A stretch of DNA of 64,000 nucleotides, taken from NCBI GenBank assembly GCA_022843625.1, contig JALHNH010000023.1:1-64000 (forward strand), in the 5' to 3' direction. A program made the translations under genes and the position numbers. Positions 41,811-52,043 of this stretch are shown piece after piece (position 1 is the first letter of the stretch; each line of letters opens with the position of its first letter). Below the pieces are notes generated by a model. The model was not told the origin of the DNA. It saw nothing but the letters and a program-made list of their open reading frames with translations, and ran no database searches. This DNA is from Bryobacter sp. Lineage in GTDB: Bacteria; Acidobacteriota; Terriglobia; Bryobacterales; Bryobacteraceae.

Positions 41811-44800
41811 ATGAAATTGCTTCAAATCCTTGTCTTCTCCCTGTGCGCCATGCATCCGCTGGGTGCGCAATCCAACTTTGGTTCCATTCGCGGGTCGGTA
41901 ACAGATTCCAGTGGTGCGGCAGTGCCAGGGGCAAAGGTGACCATTGTGGATACCGGCACCAATGCACGTTTTGAAGTGTTTACTGCTGGGGATGGCGGGT
42001 TTTCGTCGCCACCGTTGCGGCCGGTCGTGTTTAGAGTGAGTGCTGAATTTAAGGGTTTTCAGAAGACGGTGGTAAGTGAGGTTAAGGTTGACACCTCGAA
42101 TGTTTCTACTGTCAACATTTCACTAAAGGCTGGCGATGTTTCAACATCTGTTGAGGTGACGGGGGCGGCACCGCTTGTACAGACTTCATCAGGGGCCTTG
42201 CAGCAGACGGTGGATCAGCGAACGATCAACGAGTTGCCGCTCAATGGGCGCAATACGCTGGAATTAGCGCTGACACTGCCTGGGGTGGCAGGAAGCGCGG
42301 GTACGGAGTTTAGCGAGTTCACAACGAATGAGCCGGTGCCAGGGCGCGAGCTGGCAATCAATGGGAGCAGGGCGGGCACGACACAGTTTCAGGCCGATGG
42401 GGCCAATGTCACTTCGATTGCACTGGGGCGGATGAGCGTTTCGTTTTCGCCGGATACGATTCAAGAATTCAGTGTGCAGCAATCGAATTATTCGGCACAG
42501 TTTGCACAGGCAGGCGGAGCCATCATCCAGCAGACGACGAAGTCTGGTGGCAACGAATTCCATGGGACAGGATTTTGGTTTCACCGGCAGAAGGCCTTTA
42601 CCGCAACCCCTTTTGATTCACAGCGGACGGCAGTGAATAACTTCGATAACCGGCCTCCCTTACGACGGCAGCAGGTGGGAGCGGTACTGACCGGCCCGGT
42701 GACGATTCCAAAACTATATAACGGTAAGGACAAGACCTTCTTCATGTTCAGCTATGAGCCGACGCGGCAGCTTGTGTCGAATCCAGGCGGGGCGACCAAC
42801 ATTCGCGTACCGTCGGCGCAGGAAATTGGAGGCGATTTTTCGCAGTCTGTGGTGTACTTTCGCAATGCCGATGGCAGTGTGAGGACAGAGCCAACAGCAC
42901 TGCTCTACAACCAGTTCAATCGCCGGGGTGATGGGGCGCTGGCGCTGAATCCGAACCCGGCATACAATCCGAATCTGCCGGCGAGTGCAACGAACTTCAT
43001 CTATCAATTCCGGCAGTTTCCCTTGTTCAATCCGAATGACCCGAATCCGGCACGGCGCGGACGAGTGCTGGTGAATGAGTTGGGACAGAGCCTGGTGAAC
43101 CCTGCGGCGCGGAGGATTGCGCAGGAGCTATACCCGGCAGCCAACATCACCGACCCCAATCTGGTGCGCGATTTACTGGGTGCAAACTACACATACTTCC
43201 GGCAGACCCGCTATCAGGATGATCGCTATACGGTGAAGATCGATCATAACCTGACGCAAAACCATCGCCTGACGGGACGTTGGACGGAGCAGCCACAGTT
43301 TGGCAATCGGCAGGAACGTGACACAGTGCAGCATGGGTTGATCAGTGACGCCAACAACTCGCGGCAGTTACTTCTCGGATTGACGTCAACGATTGGCTCG
43401 ACGATGACGAATGAGTTTCGTGCGAATTATGTGTACGGAAAGTTTGAGCGCGGATTTCCTGAGGCGCTGCTGGGCGAGGACTTTACTTCCAAGTATTTGA
43501 ATACCGGTGGAGCTGGTGCGGGAACAGTGAACCTGATCGGATACGGTATGGCGCGGTTCTTTGATGCAGGTGCGCCGTTTGGAGTTGGCGGGCAACAGAG
43601 CGGCGCGGCGATCGGCACTCTGGGCTTCAATTCACCGCAGGATGTGGGTAAGAACAAAGAGCACAGCTACTCGATGTCTGACGACTTTTCATGGGTTCGC
43701 GGCAAGATGACCTGGAAGATGGGCTTCTCGGCCAGCCACTTGCAGCTGAACCAGTCTGCACTTGGGGTGGGTTCGCTTGCCGGCGGACGCTTCTTCTGGG
43801 ATCGGCTGCAGACCGCCGAGCAGAACTGCAACGTGAATCCATTGAGTGGGACTGCGCCAAACTGCGCGAACGTCGTTACCGGCGGAGACCGCTTTGCCAG
43901 CTTCCTGTTGGGCATGCCAACGGGGGTACAGGTGCAGACGGAGAATCTTTCAGTGCCATATTACTACCGGTGGAAGAACCTTGGCGGCTATGTGCAAAAT
44001 GACTGGCGTGTCACGCCAAGCCTTACGCTGAATGTGGGGCTGAGGTATCAATATCAGAGCCCGCGATGGGAAAAGTTCAACCGGCAGGGTTTATTGAATA
44101 TGAACAGGCTGGAGGATAACCCTTTTGTGAGGCAGCCAAACGGGCAACCGCATCAGGGCCCCGTGTTTGAATATAGCGGTGTCGATGGCCGGTCGCGTTA
44201 CGTTTCCCCTGCGGTGAAGGATGTGTTTGAGCCTAGGCTTGGCTTTGCCTGGACGCCTAACGCGGGTTGGAACTCACGCAAGAACTTCGTGATTCGGGGC
44301 GGCTACGGAATGACTCATGGAGTGCTGATGGGTAATGATCGAGAACCGGTGCCGAATCTTGGGTCACAAACAGGGACGGGCTTCCGGCAGATCAGCTACG
44401 CGCTGGGGTCGAACGATATCCCCTCACCGAGCAATGTACCGAGTTGCGGGCTTGCCCGATGCAACGAGCCGGCGCTGCCGATGCAGTTTGGATTCAATAA
44501 CCCGGTGCTGGCCTCGGACTCAACGCTCTTTCAAATTCCGGCCAGTGGTGTGATCCGGCCAGGGGATCTTGCTGGATCGAGTGCCAACGGGTTGCCAAGA
44601 TCCAATGTGCTTTACCAATCAACTGGTGTGGTGATCAACAGTGATTATCGTTTGCCGAGAGTGCACAATTATTCTGCGCAAATAGAATATGGGATTGGTG
44701 AGGCGGGCACAACTGTGGTGAGGCTGGGCTATCAGGGATCGCTGGGAAGGAATTTGTTTGGGCCATCCTACAGCATCAACCGGTTGGATCAGTTTAGTGG

Positions 44801-45950
44801 AAGGCTGCCGGTTCCTGGCTTTGCGGGAAGATTCTCAGGTGGCATATTTGTGCTCGATCCAACAAATACTTCCAGTAGCTACAACGCTTTTGTGGCAGAA
44901 GTAGAGCGGCGATTCTCGAGTGGATTGCAGTTCCGGTTCAACTATGCGTTTTCGAAGAACATGGATGACAGCTCGGGCGGGATCCGGTTTCCGATCCCGA
45001 ACAACTCATTCAATAACTCGTCACTGGATCTGCCTCTGCTGCGCGCGCAAGACGCATACAACACGCGGAACGACAAGAGTGTTGCCAATTCCAATACCCC
45101 GCACATTATCAATTTGACCGGGCTTTACGATCTGCCCTTTGGGCGAGGAAAGAAGTTCTTCTCCGGTGGGGGCTGGAAGGACCACGTGATTGGTGGATGG
45201 AATCTGAATGGACTGGCCCGGCTGCGCAGCGGATTGCCCATCAGTGTGCCGCTTGGGATTGGCAACTCGTTTGACCTTGGGACGCCCGGTGGAGCCCAGA
45301 GGCCAGACCGCATCGCCGGCGTGCCGCTGGTCAATCCCGATTGGACTCGCGAGAATTCATGGCGGGGTGTGCCTTACATCAACCCGAGAGCTTTTGCCTT
45401 CCCGGAACCGGGCAGGATCGGGAATGCTGCGCGCAATCTTGATGCCTATTATCCGTGGGTTCGTACGATTGACATGAGCGTGTTCAAGCGCTTTGCTCCG
45501 TTTGAAAACAAGCGGCGGTTCTTCGAGTTGAGAGCAGAAGTCTTCAATGCCTTCAACATGAAGATGTACACGCCGAACCCCAACATTACCGGCCTGGTAA
45601 ATGGCGGCAACCAGAATGCGCTTACAACGGGAACGTCGCCGAACTTTACAGCCGTACCGAATGTTGAGAACCGGTTTGGGAATCTCCGTGCGCCGGGGGT
45701 ATGGAATGCCGTGATTGCGAAGTTCAACGGGGTTCCGGTAGATACGGCGATCGCTGCGCTGCCAGGACCTGGCGCGAATGGAGTGGGTTGCCCCGCAAAT
45801 GCGACCGAACTTGGGGCCACCAATCAGACGCGATCGCTGAGCCCGGCATGTGTTGCGAGAACACTGAACCTGCAGGGTGGGTTTGGCAGGATGAATGCTA
45901 ATGCGATTCAGCCGCGCATTGTGCAGTTTGCATTGAAGTTCTACTTTTAA
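41811..45950 (+). CDS. TonB-dependent outer-membrane receptor, Oar-like, with carboxypeptidase-like N-terminal domain
   Basis: Outer-membrane beta-barrel of 1379 residues. A signal peptide (about 1-20) is followed by a CarboxypepD-like beta-sandwich (about 24-105; GSIRGSVTDSSGAAVPGAKV), a plug region (VEVTGAAPLVQT, INELPLNGRNTLELALTLPGV) and a barrel of about 1000 residues. The C-terminus ends in an aromatic (ALKFYF), as outer-membrane barrels do. Similar proteins are expanded in Acidobacteria; most transport polymers or large ligands by TonB/ExbB energy. No SusD or TonB genes are near. The start follows a 100-base spacer. The stop interlocks with the convergent alaX stop. Confidence 0.93.
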   Translation: MKLLQILVFSLCAMHPLGAQSNFGSIRGSVTDSSGAAVPGAKVTIVDTGTNARFEVFTAGDGGFSSPPLRPVVFRVSAEFKGFQKTVVSEVKVDTSNVSTVNISLKAGDVSTSVEVTGAAPLVQTSSGALQQTVDQRTINELPLNGRNTLELALTLPGVAGSAGTEFSEFTTNEPVPGRELAINGSRAGTTQFQADGANVTSIALGRMSVSFSPDTIQEFSVQQSNYSAQFAQAGGAIIQQTTKSGGNEFHGTGFWFHRQKAFTATPFDSQRTAVNNFDNRPPLRRQQVGAVLTGPVTIPKLYNGKDKTFFMFSYEPTRQLVSNPGGATNIRVPSAQEIGGDFSQSVVYFRNADGSVRTEPTALLYNQFNRRGDGALALNPNPAYNPNLPASATNFIYQFRQFPLFNPNDPNPARRGRVLVNELGQSLVNPAARRIAQELYPAANITDPNLVRDLLGANYTYFRQTRYQDDRYTVKIDHNLTQNHRLTGRWTEQPQFGNRQERDTVQHGLISDANNSRQLLLGLTSTIGSTMTNEFRANYVYGKFERGFPEALLGEDFTSKYLNTGGAGAGTVNLIGYGMARFFDAGAPFGVGGQQSGAAIGTLGFNSPQDVGKNKEHSYSMSDDFSWVRGKMTWKMGFSASHLQLNQSALGVGSLAGGRFFWDRLQTAEQNCNVNPLSGTAPNCANVVTGGDRFASFLLGMPTGVQVQTENLSVPYYYRWKNLGGYVQNDWRVTPSLTLNVGLRYQYQSPRWEKFNRQGLLNMNRLEDNPFVRQPNGQPHQGPVFEYSGVDGRSRYVSPAVKDVFEPRLGFAWTPNAGWNSRKNFVIRGGYGMTHGVLMGNDREPVPNLGSQTGTGFRQISYALGSNDIPSPSNVPSCGLARCNEPALPMQFGFNNPVLASDSTLFQIPASGVIRPGDLAGSSANGLPRSNVLYQSTGVVINSDYRLPRVHNYSAQIEYGIGEAGTTVVRLGYQGSLGRNLFGPSYSINRLDQFSGRLPVPGFAGRFSGGIFVLDPTNTSSSYNAFVAEVERRFSSGLQFRFNYAFSKNMDDSSGGIRFPIPNNSFNNSSLDLPLLRAQDAYNTRNDKSVANSNTPHIINLTGLYDLPFGRGKKFFSGGGWKDHVIGGWNLNGLARLRSGLPISVPLGIGNSFDLGTPGGAQRPDRIAGVPLVNPDWTRENSWRGVPYINPRAFAFPEPGRIGNAARNLDAYYPWVRTIDMSVFKRFAPFENKRRFFELRAEVFNAFNMKMYTPNPNITGLVNGGNQNALTTGTSPNFTAVPNVENRFGNLRAPGVWNAVIAKFNGVPVDTAIAALPGPGANGVGCPANATELGATNQTRSLSPACVARTLNLQGGFGRMNANAIQPRIVQFALKFYF

Positions 45951-46675
45951 ACCAGGCGGACGTAGAGCCGCTTGTTGATCTTGCCCTTGTTTTCCGTTTT
46001 GTAGATTTCAAGGCGTCCCAGGTCTGTGGTGCTGTGGACGTGTGTGCCGCCGCAGGCCTGCTCGTCAAAGCCCTCGATTGCGACCACTCTCACACGACCT
46101 TCCCTGACGGGCGGCTTTACTTCAAGCGTTCGAAGCAGATCCGGCCTTGCGGCGAATTCGGCTTCAGTCAAATAGAAGGCGCGCAGGGTGTGGCCTGCGC
46201 TTAGGACGGCATTTACTTTCGCTTCAATCTCTTTGACTATCTCCGGTGAGAACCGTTCGATCTTGAAGTCGATGCGGGAGTAGTCGACTCCAATTTGCGC
46301 GCCCGTGATCCAGGCCTCGTAATCCCGGAGGGCAATCGTATTTACAACGTGGAGTACGGTGTGATACCGGGCCAGAGCTGTGCGGCGTTGCCGGTCGAGC
46401 TGTATGCTTACGAGCTGGCCGACAAGATCGCCTTCGATGGGTGTTGCGAGATGATGCCAGATGACATCGCCCTCGCCGACTTCGACGCCAGTAACGACAA
46501 TACTGACTGAGTTGGAGGTGGTAATCGAGCCGGTATCAGAGGGTTGGCCACCGCCTCCTGCGTAGAAGCAGGTCTGGTCTAGGGCAATGCTGCTTCCAGT
46601 GCAGGCGACCACCCGGGCCTCAGTGGACAGGCAATGATCGTCTTCCCAATAAAGACGTTTGGTTGGTGGCAACAT
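45947..46675 (-). CDS. alaX: Alanyl-tRNA editing protein AlaX
   Basis: Free-standing editing domain that hydrolyses mischarged Ser- or Gly-tRNA-Ala. The 242 residues have the beta-barrel part with FYAGGGGQPSDTG and the zinc site HTVLH (near residue 105) with CGGTH near the end (about 209). It resembles the AlaX-M type, with extra N-terminal barrel. It is only 5 bases downstream of the first kinase gene, so it may be the last gene of that cluster. Confidence 0.92.
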   Translation of the reverse strand: MLPPTKRLYWEDDHCLSTEARVVACTGSSIALDQTCFYAGGGGQPSDTGSITTSNSVSIVVTGVEVGEGDVIWHHLATPIEGDLVGQLVSIQLDRQRRTALARYHTVLHVVNTIALRDYEAWITGAQIGVDYSRIDFKIERFSPEIVKEIEAKVNAVLSAGHTLRAFYLTEAEFAARPDLLRTLEVKPPVREGRVRVVAIEGFDEQACGGTHVHSTTDLGRLEIYKTENKGKINKRLYVRLV

Positions 46676-46680
46676 TTCCG

Positions 46681-49257
46681 TTATTTTAGCGATTGAAGTT
46701 GAGCGCGGAGTTTATCGACGGAGGCTGCTGCGCCCTTGAGCGGAAAGTCTTTCAGATATTCGATCGCCTGTTGATTGAGGCCCGGCGTTCGATCGCCGTA
46801 TGCCACGGCTCGCGCGAGATTGGCTGCCTGGCGGTAAGCGTCGATGCGCTGACTGAACGAGGGCTGTTTGAGCGCTTTCTGACGTTCCTGTCTGGCTGCA
46901 GTGAGAAGCTGCCGGGCCTGCACCAGATCGCCATGCCTGAATGCAATTTCAGCGAGGTACTCGGTAGCAATGCTGCTTTGAGCAGAGGCCTTTTGGAGAT
47001 GCCGTTTGGCCTGACCAGGATCGCCCACATAGAGGTGAGCGAGCCCGAGAGTAAGCTCCAGATTGGGGTTGGAGCCTGCACGTTCAACACCGTAAAGATC
47101 TATGGCGCGCTGGGCCGTGGCAATCGCTTCTTTGTGGCCACAGAGGGCCTGCGCAGATGCAAGACCATTCAAGGCGGAGCCATAAAGTACAAGGGCGTTA
47201 ACTGCTTTTGGGGTGAGCCGATAGCGTTGCTCGTAGGGGACGAGAGTGCGTTGTAGATACGGAATGGCGTCGCAGGGACGCATTTCGTTGGGCTGATCGT
47301 GCATTCCAAGGAGCTGGCCCAGTTTGTAATTTAAGGCGGCGAGCCTGATTTCTTCAAGCGAACTCAGCTCTCTCTGTTTTCTTCTTTCTTCAATAAGAGC
47401 AATGCCACGACGAGCTGAAGAGATTGCCTCTGCCGATTGGCCAGAATTCATAGCAACGTCGGAATTGTAGGCGTAGATGCTGAGAAGACGGTCGGTATCC
47501 CCGAGTGAGTTTGCGGCTTCCAGAGCCTCTTTGCCGACACGGTAAGCATCCTCGAGGCGGCCTTCGATCATCCAGGCCTGATTCATGGAAAGTCTGACAT
47601 CAATGTAAGTCCTGAGATCGGATTTATCTGCCAGGAGATAGGCTCTATGAATGAAAGCCTCGGCGGTCTTTGCATCCCCGCGCCTGGCATGCAGATCACC
47701 GGCGTGAGAAAGACCCAGAGCGAGGCTACGCTTGAGCTCCGCATCATTTGGGAAGCGCTTTAGCAGAGGCTCCTCAATGGCAATCCCTTTGATATGGCTC
47801 TCAAGGGATTCATTGAAAAGCCCAAGGCTTTCAGACCTTACATGTCCCTGAATGTCACCGACCCGATGATATGCGCGGGCAAGTTCTTTGCGTAGAGCAA
47901 CGTCATCTCCGGATTCGGAAGCGAGGCGATCGAGATATGTAGCCGACTTCTCCATCAGAAGGCGGCGCATTTTGGCTGAGCCCAGGAGCTTGGCGGCTTC
48001 GGGATCGATTTCGTTCAAGAGGCTGTTGGCGAGGCTACGCACTTCATCGAAGCGCCTCTGAGCGCGAATGCCCTCGCGAACGGTGAGGGCTGCCCCGATG
48101 CTAACCGCGGCCACCAGCAGAGTGGCGAGGGCCAGTGGCAAACGGTTGCGGCGTGCAAATTTGGACCATCGATAGGTGAAAGTGTCCGGTCGGGCGATGA
48201 CGGTCTCGCCCGCGAGGTGCCGGCGAATGTCTTCAGCAAACTGCGCTACTGAACCATAGCGGCGGCCTGCCTCTTTGCGCAGTGCCATCAGCAGAATGTT
48301 GTCGAGATCACCAACAAGTTGCTTTCGCAGCCGCGTTTCTGTCGGGACATGATGGGAGGGCGGGTGGATCTCGGTGGTGCAGACCAGATGCTGAATCTCG
48401 GCTGGGGAATAGTTTTTCAGCTTGTAGGGTCGTTCGCCGGTGAGGAGTTCATAGAGGACGATGCCAAGGGAGTAGACGTCTGAGGCGACCGTGATCGCCT
48501 CGCCGCGAACCTGTTCGGGGCTCGCATAATCCGGCGTCATCATCCAGCCGGTTTGAGTTGAGGTTTGACCTTCTACAACAAGCTTGGCGATACCGAAGTC
48601 GAGCAGTTTTGGGGTGCCATCAGTGGTCACAAGGATATTGGAGGGCTTGAGATCGCGATGAACGATGAGGGCGGCATGGGCATGCTGGACGGCGTCACAA
48701 ACCTGGATGAAGATTTCGAGGCGCTCTTTGACGGGGAGATTCCACTGCCTGCAGTAGGCATCGATGGGGAGACCATCGATGAGTTCCATGACGATGTAGG
48801 GAATTCCCGCGTGGTCGCCACCGTCAATCAGACGGGCGATGGAGGGGTGCTGGAGTTGTGCGAGCAGGTTGCGTTCTTCGAGGAAACGGCGAGCGCTAAG
48901 GGCGTTGCTCGCGCCAGCGCGAATGATCTTGATTGCGACTTCCTGTTCGAACTGACCGTCAACGCGCTTGGCTTTATAGACGGTGCCCATGCCGCCTTCG
49001 CCTATTGGCCCAAGGAGTTCGTAGGCACCCAGACGTTGGCCCTCAAGCGTAGTCAGACTGGAGACAGATTGTGCAGCCTCTTCAATGGCTGGCGCGACGT
49101 GGATCAGACCTTCGGAATCGAGAAGGGATTCCACCTCAGAGCGAAGGTCGTCGTCGCTTGAGCAGGCTTGGTCAAGAAAAGAACGACGGTCTGCCGTTGG
49201 AAGGTCGGCTGCTGTCTGGAAGACAGATTCGATCTGTTGCCAGCGTTCTGGAGTCAT
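46681..49257 (-). CDS. PknB-type Ser/Thr kinase with TPR-like C-terminal half (kinase 1)
   Basis: The 858-residue protein begins with an acidobacterial N-terminal helical region (1-72). The kinase domain follows with IGEGGMGTVY near 85, lysine K110, HRD at 200-202 and DFG at 220-222; all key residues are intact. A membrane helix is at about 373-392. The rest (about 400-858) is TPR-like helical repeat, probably extracytoplasmic and ligand-binding. Its ATG overlaps the kinase 2 stop (ATGA). It is a tandem paralogue of kinase 2. Confidence 0.93.
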   Translation of the reverse strand: MTPERWQQIESVFQTAADLPTADRRSFLDQACSSDDDLRSEVESLLDSEGLIHVAPAIEEAAQSVSSLTTLEGQRLGAYELLGPIGEGGMGTVYKAKRVDGQFEQEVAIKIIRAGASNALSARRFLEERNLLAQLQHPSIARLIDGGDHAGIPYIVMELIDGLPIDAYCRQWNLPVKERLEIFIQVCDAVQHAHAALIVHRDLKPSNILVTTDGTPKLLDFGIAKLVVEGQTSTQTGWMMTPDYASPEQVRGEAITVASDVYSLGIVLYELLTGERPYKLKNYSPAEIQHLVCTTEIHPPSHHVPTETRLRKQLVGDLDNILLMALRKEAGRRYGSVAQFAEDIRRHLAGETVIARPDTFTYRWSKFARRNRLPLALATLLVAAVSIGAALTVREGIRAQRRFDEVRSLANSLLNEIDPEAAKLLGSAKMRRLLMEKSATYLDRLASESGDDVALRKELARAYHRVGDIQGHVRSESLGLFNESLESHIKGIAIEEPLLKRFPNDAELKRSLALGLSHAGDLHARRGDAKTAEAFIHRAYLLADKSDLRTYIDVRLSMNQAWMIEGRLEDAYRVGKEALEAANSLGDTDRLLSIYAYNSDVAMNSGQSAEAISSARRGIALIEERRKQRELSSLEEIRLAALNYKLGQLLGMHDQPNEMRPCDAIPYLQRTLVPYEQRYRLTPKAVNALVLYGSALNGLASAQALCGHKEAIATAQRAIDLYGVERAGSNPNLELTLGLAHLYVGDPGQAKRHLQKASAQSSIATEYLAEIAFRHGDLVQARQLLTAARQERQKALKQPSFSQRIDAYRQAANLARAVAYGDRTPGLNQQAIEYLKDFPLKGAAASVDKLRAQLQSLK

Positions 49258-51473
49258 CTGTGTTTCAGTTCATTTCTTAGTCTAATGATGGACCGCGCAG
49301 AGCCAACTTCAGGAAAGACCGCCAGAAGCTTGAGGCCCTCCTCTCGCAGCCCTGGAGTAGGATCTTTCAAGCGAAGCGCCGAGTTGATGTTCTCGACCTG
49401 CTGATAGGTGTACATGTAGCGCTGGAAGTTCTTGATACCCAGGGCTGGTGCACGTTTGAGACGGGCTTTAGCAAGGAGGTTTCGTGCGAGATCCAGCTGA
49501 TTCTTGCGGGCAGCTAATTGCGCCTGCAATTCGAGGATGGCAAAGCTGGGATCCGGGACTTGTGCGAGCGTTGCCTCAGCTTCTTTGAAGAAGCCGAGGT
49601 GAAATTGGGCAAAAGCCAGAGACCACTGAAGATCCCAATTGATGCGCAGCTTGTCGGCGTTGAAGATGTCCATGGCCAGCTTTGCGGTAGCAATCGCAGC
49701 ACGATTGCCACAGACAGCCTGTGCCGCGGAGAGCATCTGGTAGTCGGCTACCGTGTTGATCATACGATTGACCGATTTAGGATCCTGCCGGTAAGTCTCG
49801 TGACTGCCTTCAGCCCCGATCTGAAGTTCCGGTATGGATTCGCAAGGGAGTTCCTGACTTGGATTGCCCACTTGGAAGAGTTGGACGCCACGATCCCGGT
49901 GGGCAGAGAAAACGCGCACCTGATCGTAACCGCTCCATTGCCGGGCCTTGAGGAGTTCCAACTCCTGATTTGTGTATTGCATCGCCAAGGGAGTGAGGCC
50001 GAGGTAACTAGCCTGTTCTGCGGCCCAGTGGAGAACCGTGCTGGCACGCCGGACATTACCGCTTTTGAGCGCTGGCTCGATCGCTGACTGGATCACGTTG
50101 AGCGCCTCTTCGACGCGTCCTTCGAGTTGGAAAACGCGACACAAAGCGATACGAACCTCCACATAGGTGAAGGTGTCTGATTTTGGAGCTAGTGGCTGAG
50201 CCAGAGTTGCGAAAGAAAGGGCTTTTTCAGAATCGCCGCGCATAGAGTAAAGCTCGGCAGCATGTGCGTAGCCCCAGGCTAACTGGCCGAGCAGCCCATT
50301 GTCATCCGGGTGCCTGGACAGAAGGCGCGTTTCAATCTCGATGCCCTTTAAATGGCTTTCCAGAGACTCGTTAAAAAGGCCAAGATTCTGATATCGGCGA
50401 TGGCCCTGAATGTCACCAACTTGATGATAGGCGCGGGCTAGTTCCTGCAGGAGTCTCTCGTTGCCGCCCGATTCTGCGGCAAGACTATTGAGGTACGAAA
50501 GGGACTTCTCTACCATCACTTTGCGGAGAGTAGCTGAGCCAACGATCTTCGATGCCTCATCATCGATGTCATTCAATACCGTACTGACAAGGCCATGGAC
50601 CTCGTCGAATCGGCGTTGGGCTATCCTGCCCTGACGCCACGCAAGGATTGAGCCCACGGCAACAGCCAGAACCAAAGAAAAGCCAAGAGCGACAACGAGC
50701 TTGTTGCGCTGCCCAAATTTCGACCAGCGATAAAGAAGTGTGTCCTTACGTGCGATCACCATCTGGCCATCGAGGAAACGTTGCAAGTCTTCGGCAAACT
50801 GGGCTACTGAGCCATATCTGCGCTGGGGCTCTTCTCGCATCGCCATGGCAAGAATCAATTCGAGATCTGCCGGGAGAAGGAAAGGTTCGAGCAGCTCACG
50901 CAAGAGGACACCGAGGGAATATACATCGGAGGCAATGGTGATCCAGCCGCCCCTGACCTGTTCAGGACTGGCATAGCGCGGTGTGAGGGGGGCTGAGCCG
51001 GTGTGGCCGGTTTCATGCTGTTTGGCGATGCCGAAGTCGAGGAGCTTGGGAATGCCTTCAGCTGTAACGAGAATGTTGGCAGGCTTGAGATCACGATGGA
51101 CGACCAGAGCGGCGTGAGCATGTTGAACAGCCTGACAAGCCATGATGAAGAGTTCAATACGCTCGAACAAGTTGAGATGGTGATTCGATACATAAGCATC
51201 GAGGGGCTCGCCCTTGACAAGTTCCATCACGATGTACGGCAGCCCGAAGTGGTTGCCCCCGTCGATCAACTGGGCGATGTAGGGGTGGTGAAACTGGGCC
51301 AGAATGCGCCGTTCGGATTCGAAGCGTTCCAGGTGAGCCATGCCCGGGCGGAGAACCTTGATGGCGACACGCTGGTCAAATTGGCCGTCGTCGCGCCGGG
51401 CTTCATAGACGGTACCCATTCCGCCTTCACCGATCACACAGAGGATGCGATAGGGGCCGATGCGCGAGAGCAT
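49254..51473 (-). CDS. PknB-type Ser/Thr kinase with TPR-like C-terminal half (kinase 2)
   Basis: 739 residues. It starts directly at the kinase domain (MLSRIGPYRILCVIGEGGMG), lacking the N-terminal region of kinase 1. K39, HRD at 126-128 and DFG at 146-148 are intact. Between the SDVYSLGVLLRELL helix and the ERRYGSVAQF-like segment, some 35 residues present in kinase 1 are missing, so the C-lobe is shorter. The membrane helix is at about 257-278. TPR-like repeats follow, sharing the RAYHQVGDIQGH and SLESHLKGI segments with kinase 1. It is 2 bases downstream of the sigma factor gene. Confidence 0.93.
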   Translation of the reverse strand: MLSRIGPYRILCVIGEGGMGTVYEARRDDGQFDQRVAIKVLRPGMAHLERFESERRILAQFHHPYIAQLIDGGNHFGLPYIVMELVKGEPLDAYVSNHHLNLFERIELFIMACQAVQHAHAALVVHRDLKPANILVTAEGIPKLLDFGIAKQHETGHTGSAPLTPRYASPEQVRGGWITIASDVYSLGVLLRELLEPFLLPADLELILAMAMREEPQRRYGSVAQFAEDLQRFLDGQMVIARKDTLLYRWSKFGQRNKLVVALGFSLVLAVAVGSILAWRQGRIAQRRFDEVHGLVSTVLNDIDDEASKIVGSATLRKVMVEKSLSYLNSLAAESGGNERLLQELARAYHQVGDIQGHRRYQNLGLFNESLESHLKGIEIETRLLSRHPDDNGLLGQLAWGYAHAAELYSMRGDSEKALSFATLAQPLAPKSDTFTYVEVRIALCRVFQLEGRVEEALNVIQSAIEPALKSGNVRRASTVLHWAAEQASYLGLTPLAMQYTNQELELLKARQWSGYDQVRVFSAHRDRGVQLFQVGNPSQELPCESIPELQIGAEGSHETYRQDPKSVNRMINTVADYQMLSAAQAVCGNRAAIATAKLAMDIFNADKLRINWDLQWSLAFAQFHLGFFKEAEATLAQVPDPSFAILELQAQLAARKNQLDLARNLLAKARLKRAPALGIKNFQRYMYTYQQVENINSALRLKDPTPGLREEGLKLLAVFPEVGSARSIIRLRNELKHR

Positions 51474-51475
51474 CT

Positions 51476-52039
51476 CTAAACCTTTTCGTTGTTCATGTAG
51501 CGACCGAGCCAGGCTTCGGCCATACGTTGTTCACGGCCTACGGTTGCGACGCTGATCGATAGCGCTTCGGCGGTTTCTTCGACACTCATACCGGCGAAGA
51601 AGCGCATCTCGATAACCTTGGCCTTGCGCTCGTCGAACTTAGCGAGTTCGTTCAAGGCATCATCGAGATCGACCAGGATTTCAGGGCGCTGCTGAGCGGC
51701 GTCCATGGCCTCGTTGAGCTGGACGTTAGCGACGCCTGCACCACGCTTGACCCGGTTGCGACCGCGGGCGTGGTCTACGAGAATTTGACGCATGAGGTGC
51801 GCGGCTACACCAAAGAAGTGAGCGCGGTTCTTCCAGTCCTGATTCTCCTGGTTGGCGAGCTTTACATAGGCTTCGTGCAAGAGCGCCGTGGGCTGAAGGG
51901 TGTGGCCATCTCGCTCTTTACGAAGGTAGCTGGCAGCAAGGCGGCGCAACTCGTCATAAACAATCGGGGTGAGTAGCTCAAGAGCGCCCGGGTCGCCTTC
52001 GCGCCATTGTTGCAGGAGTACGGTTACTTGTTCGGGCAT
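51476..52039 (-). CDS. ECF sigma factor of the kinase-linked type (Sig-70_X6/TIGR02999-like)
   Basis: The ATG at 52039 gives 187 residues starting MPEQVTVLLQQWREGD; the longer frame upstream is inside pgeF and is not a gene. Region 2 holds PIVYDELRRLAASYLRKERDGHTLQPTALLHEAYVKL, the ILVDHARGRNRVKRG segment follows, and region 4 has MRFFAGMSVEETAEALSISVATVGREQRMAEAWL. In the group I know, it is usually encoded beside PknB-TPR kinases, as here. No anti-sigma gene is adjacent, so phosphorylation by the kinases may control it. Confidence 0.92.
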   Translation of the reverse strand: MPEQVTVLLQQWREGDPGALELLTPIVYDELRRLAASYLRKERDGHTLQPTALLHEAYVKLANQENQDWKNRAHFFGVAAHLMRQILVDHARGRNRVKRGAGVANVQLNEAMDAAQQRPEILVDLDDALNELAKFDERKAKVIEMRFFAGMSVEETAEALSISVATVGREQRMAEAWLGRYMNNEKV

Positions 52040-52043
52040 TAGA

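Noticed and set aside
41783..41974. Short frame starting just upstream of the TonB receptor
   Set aside because: It runs in another frame across the signal peptide region and has no ribosome site or similarity.
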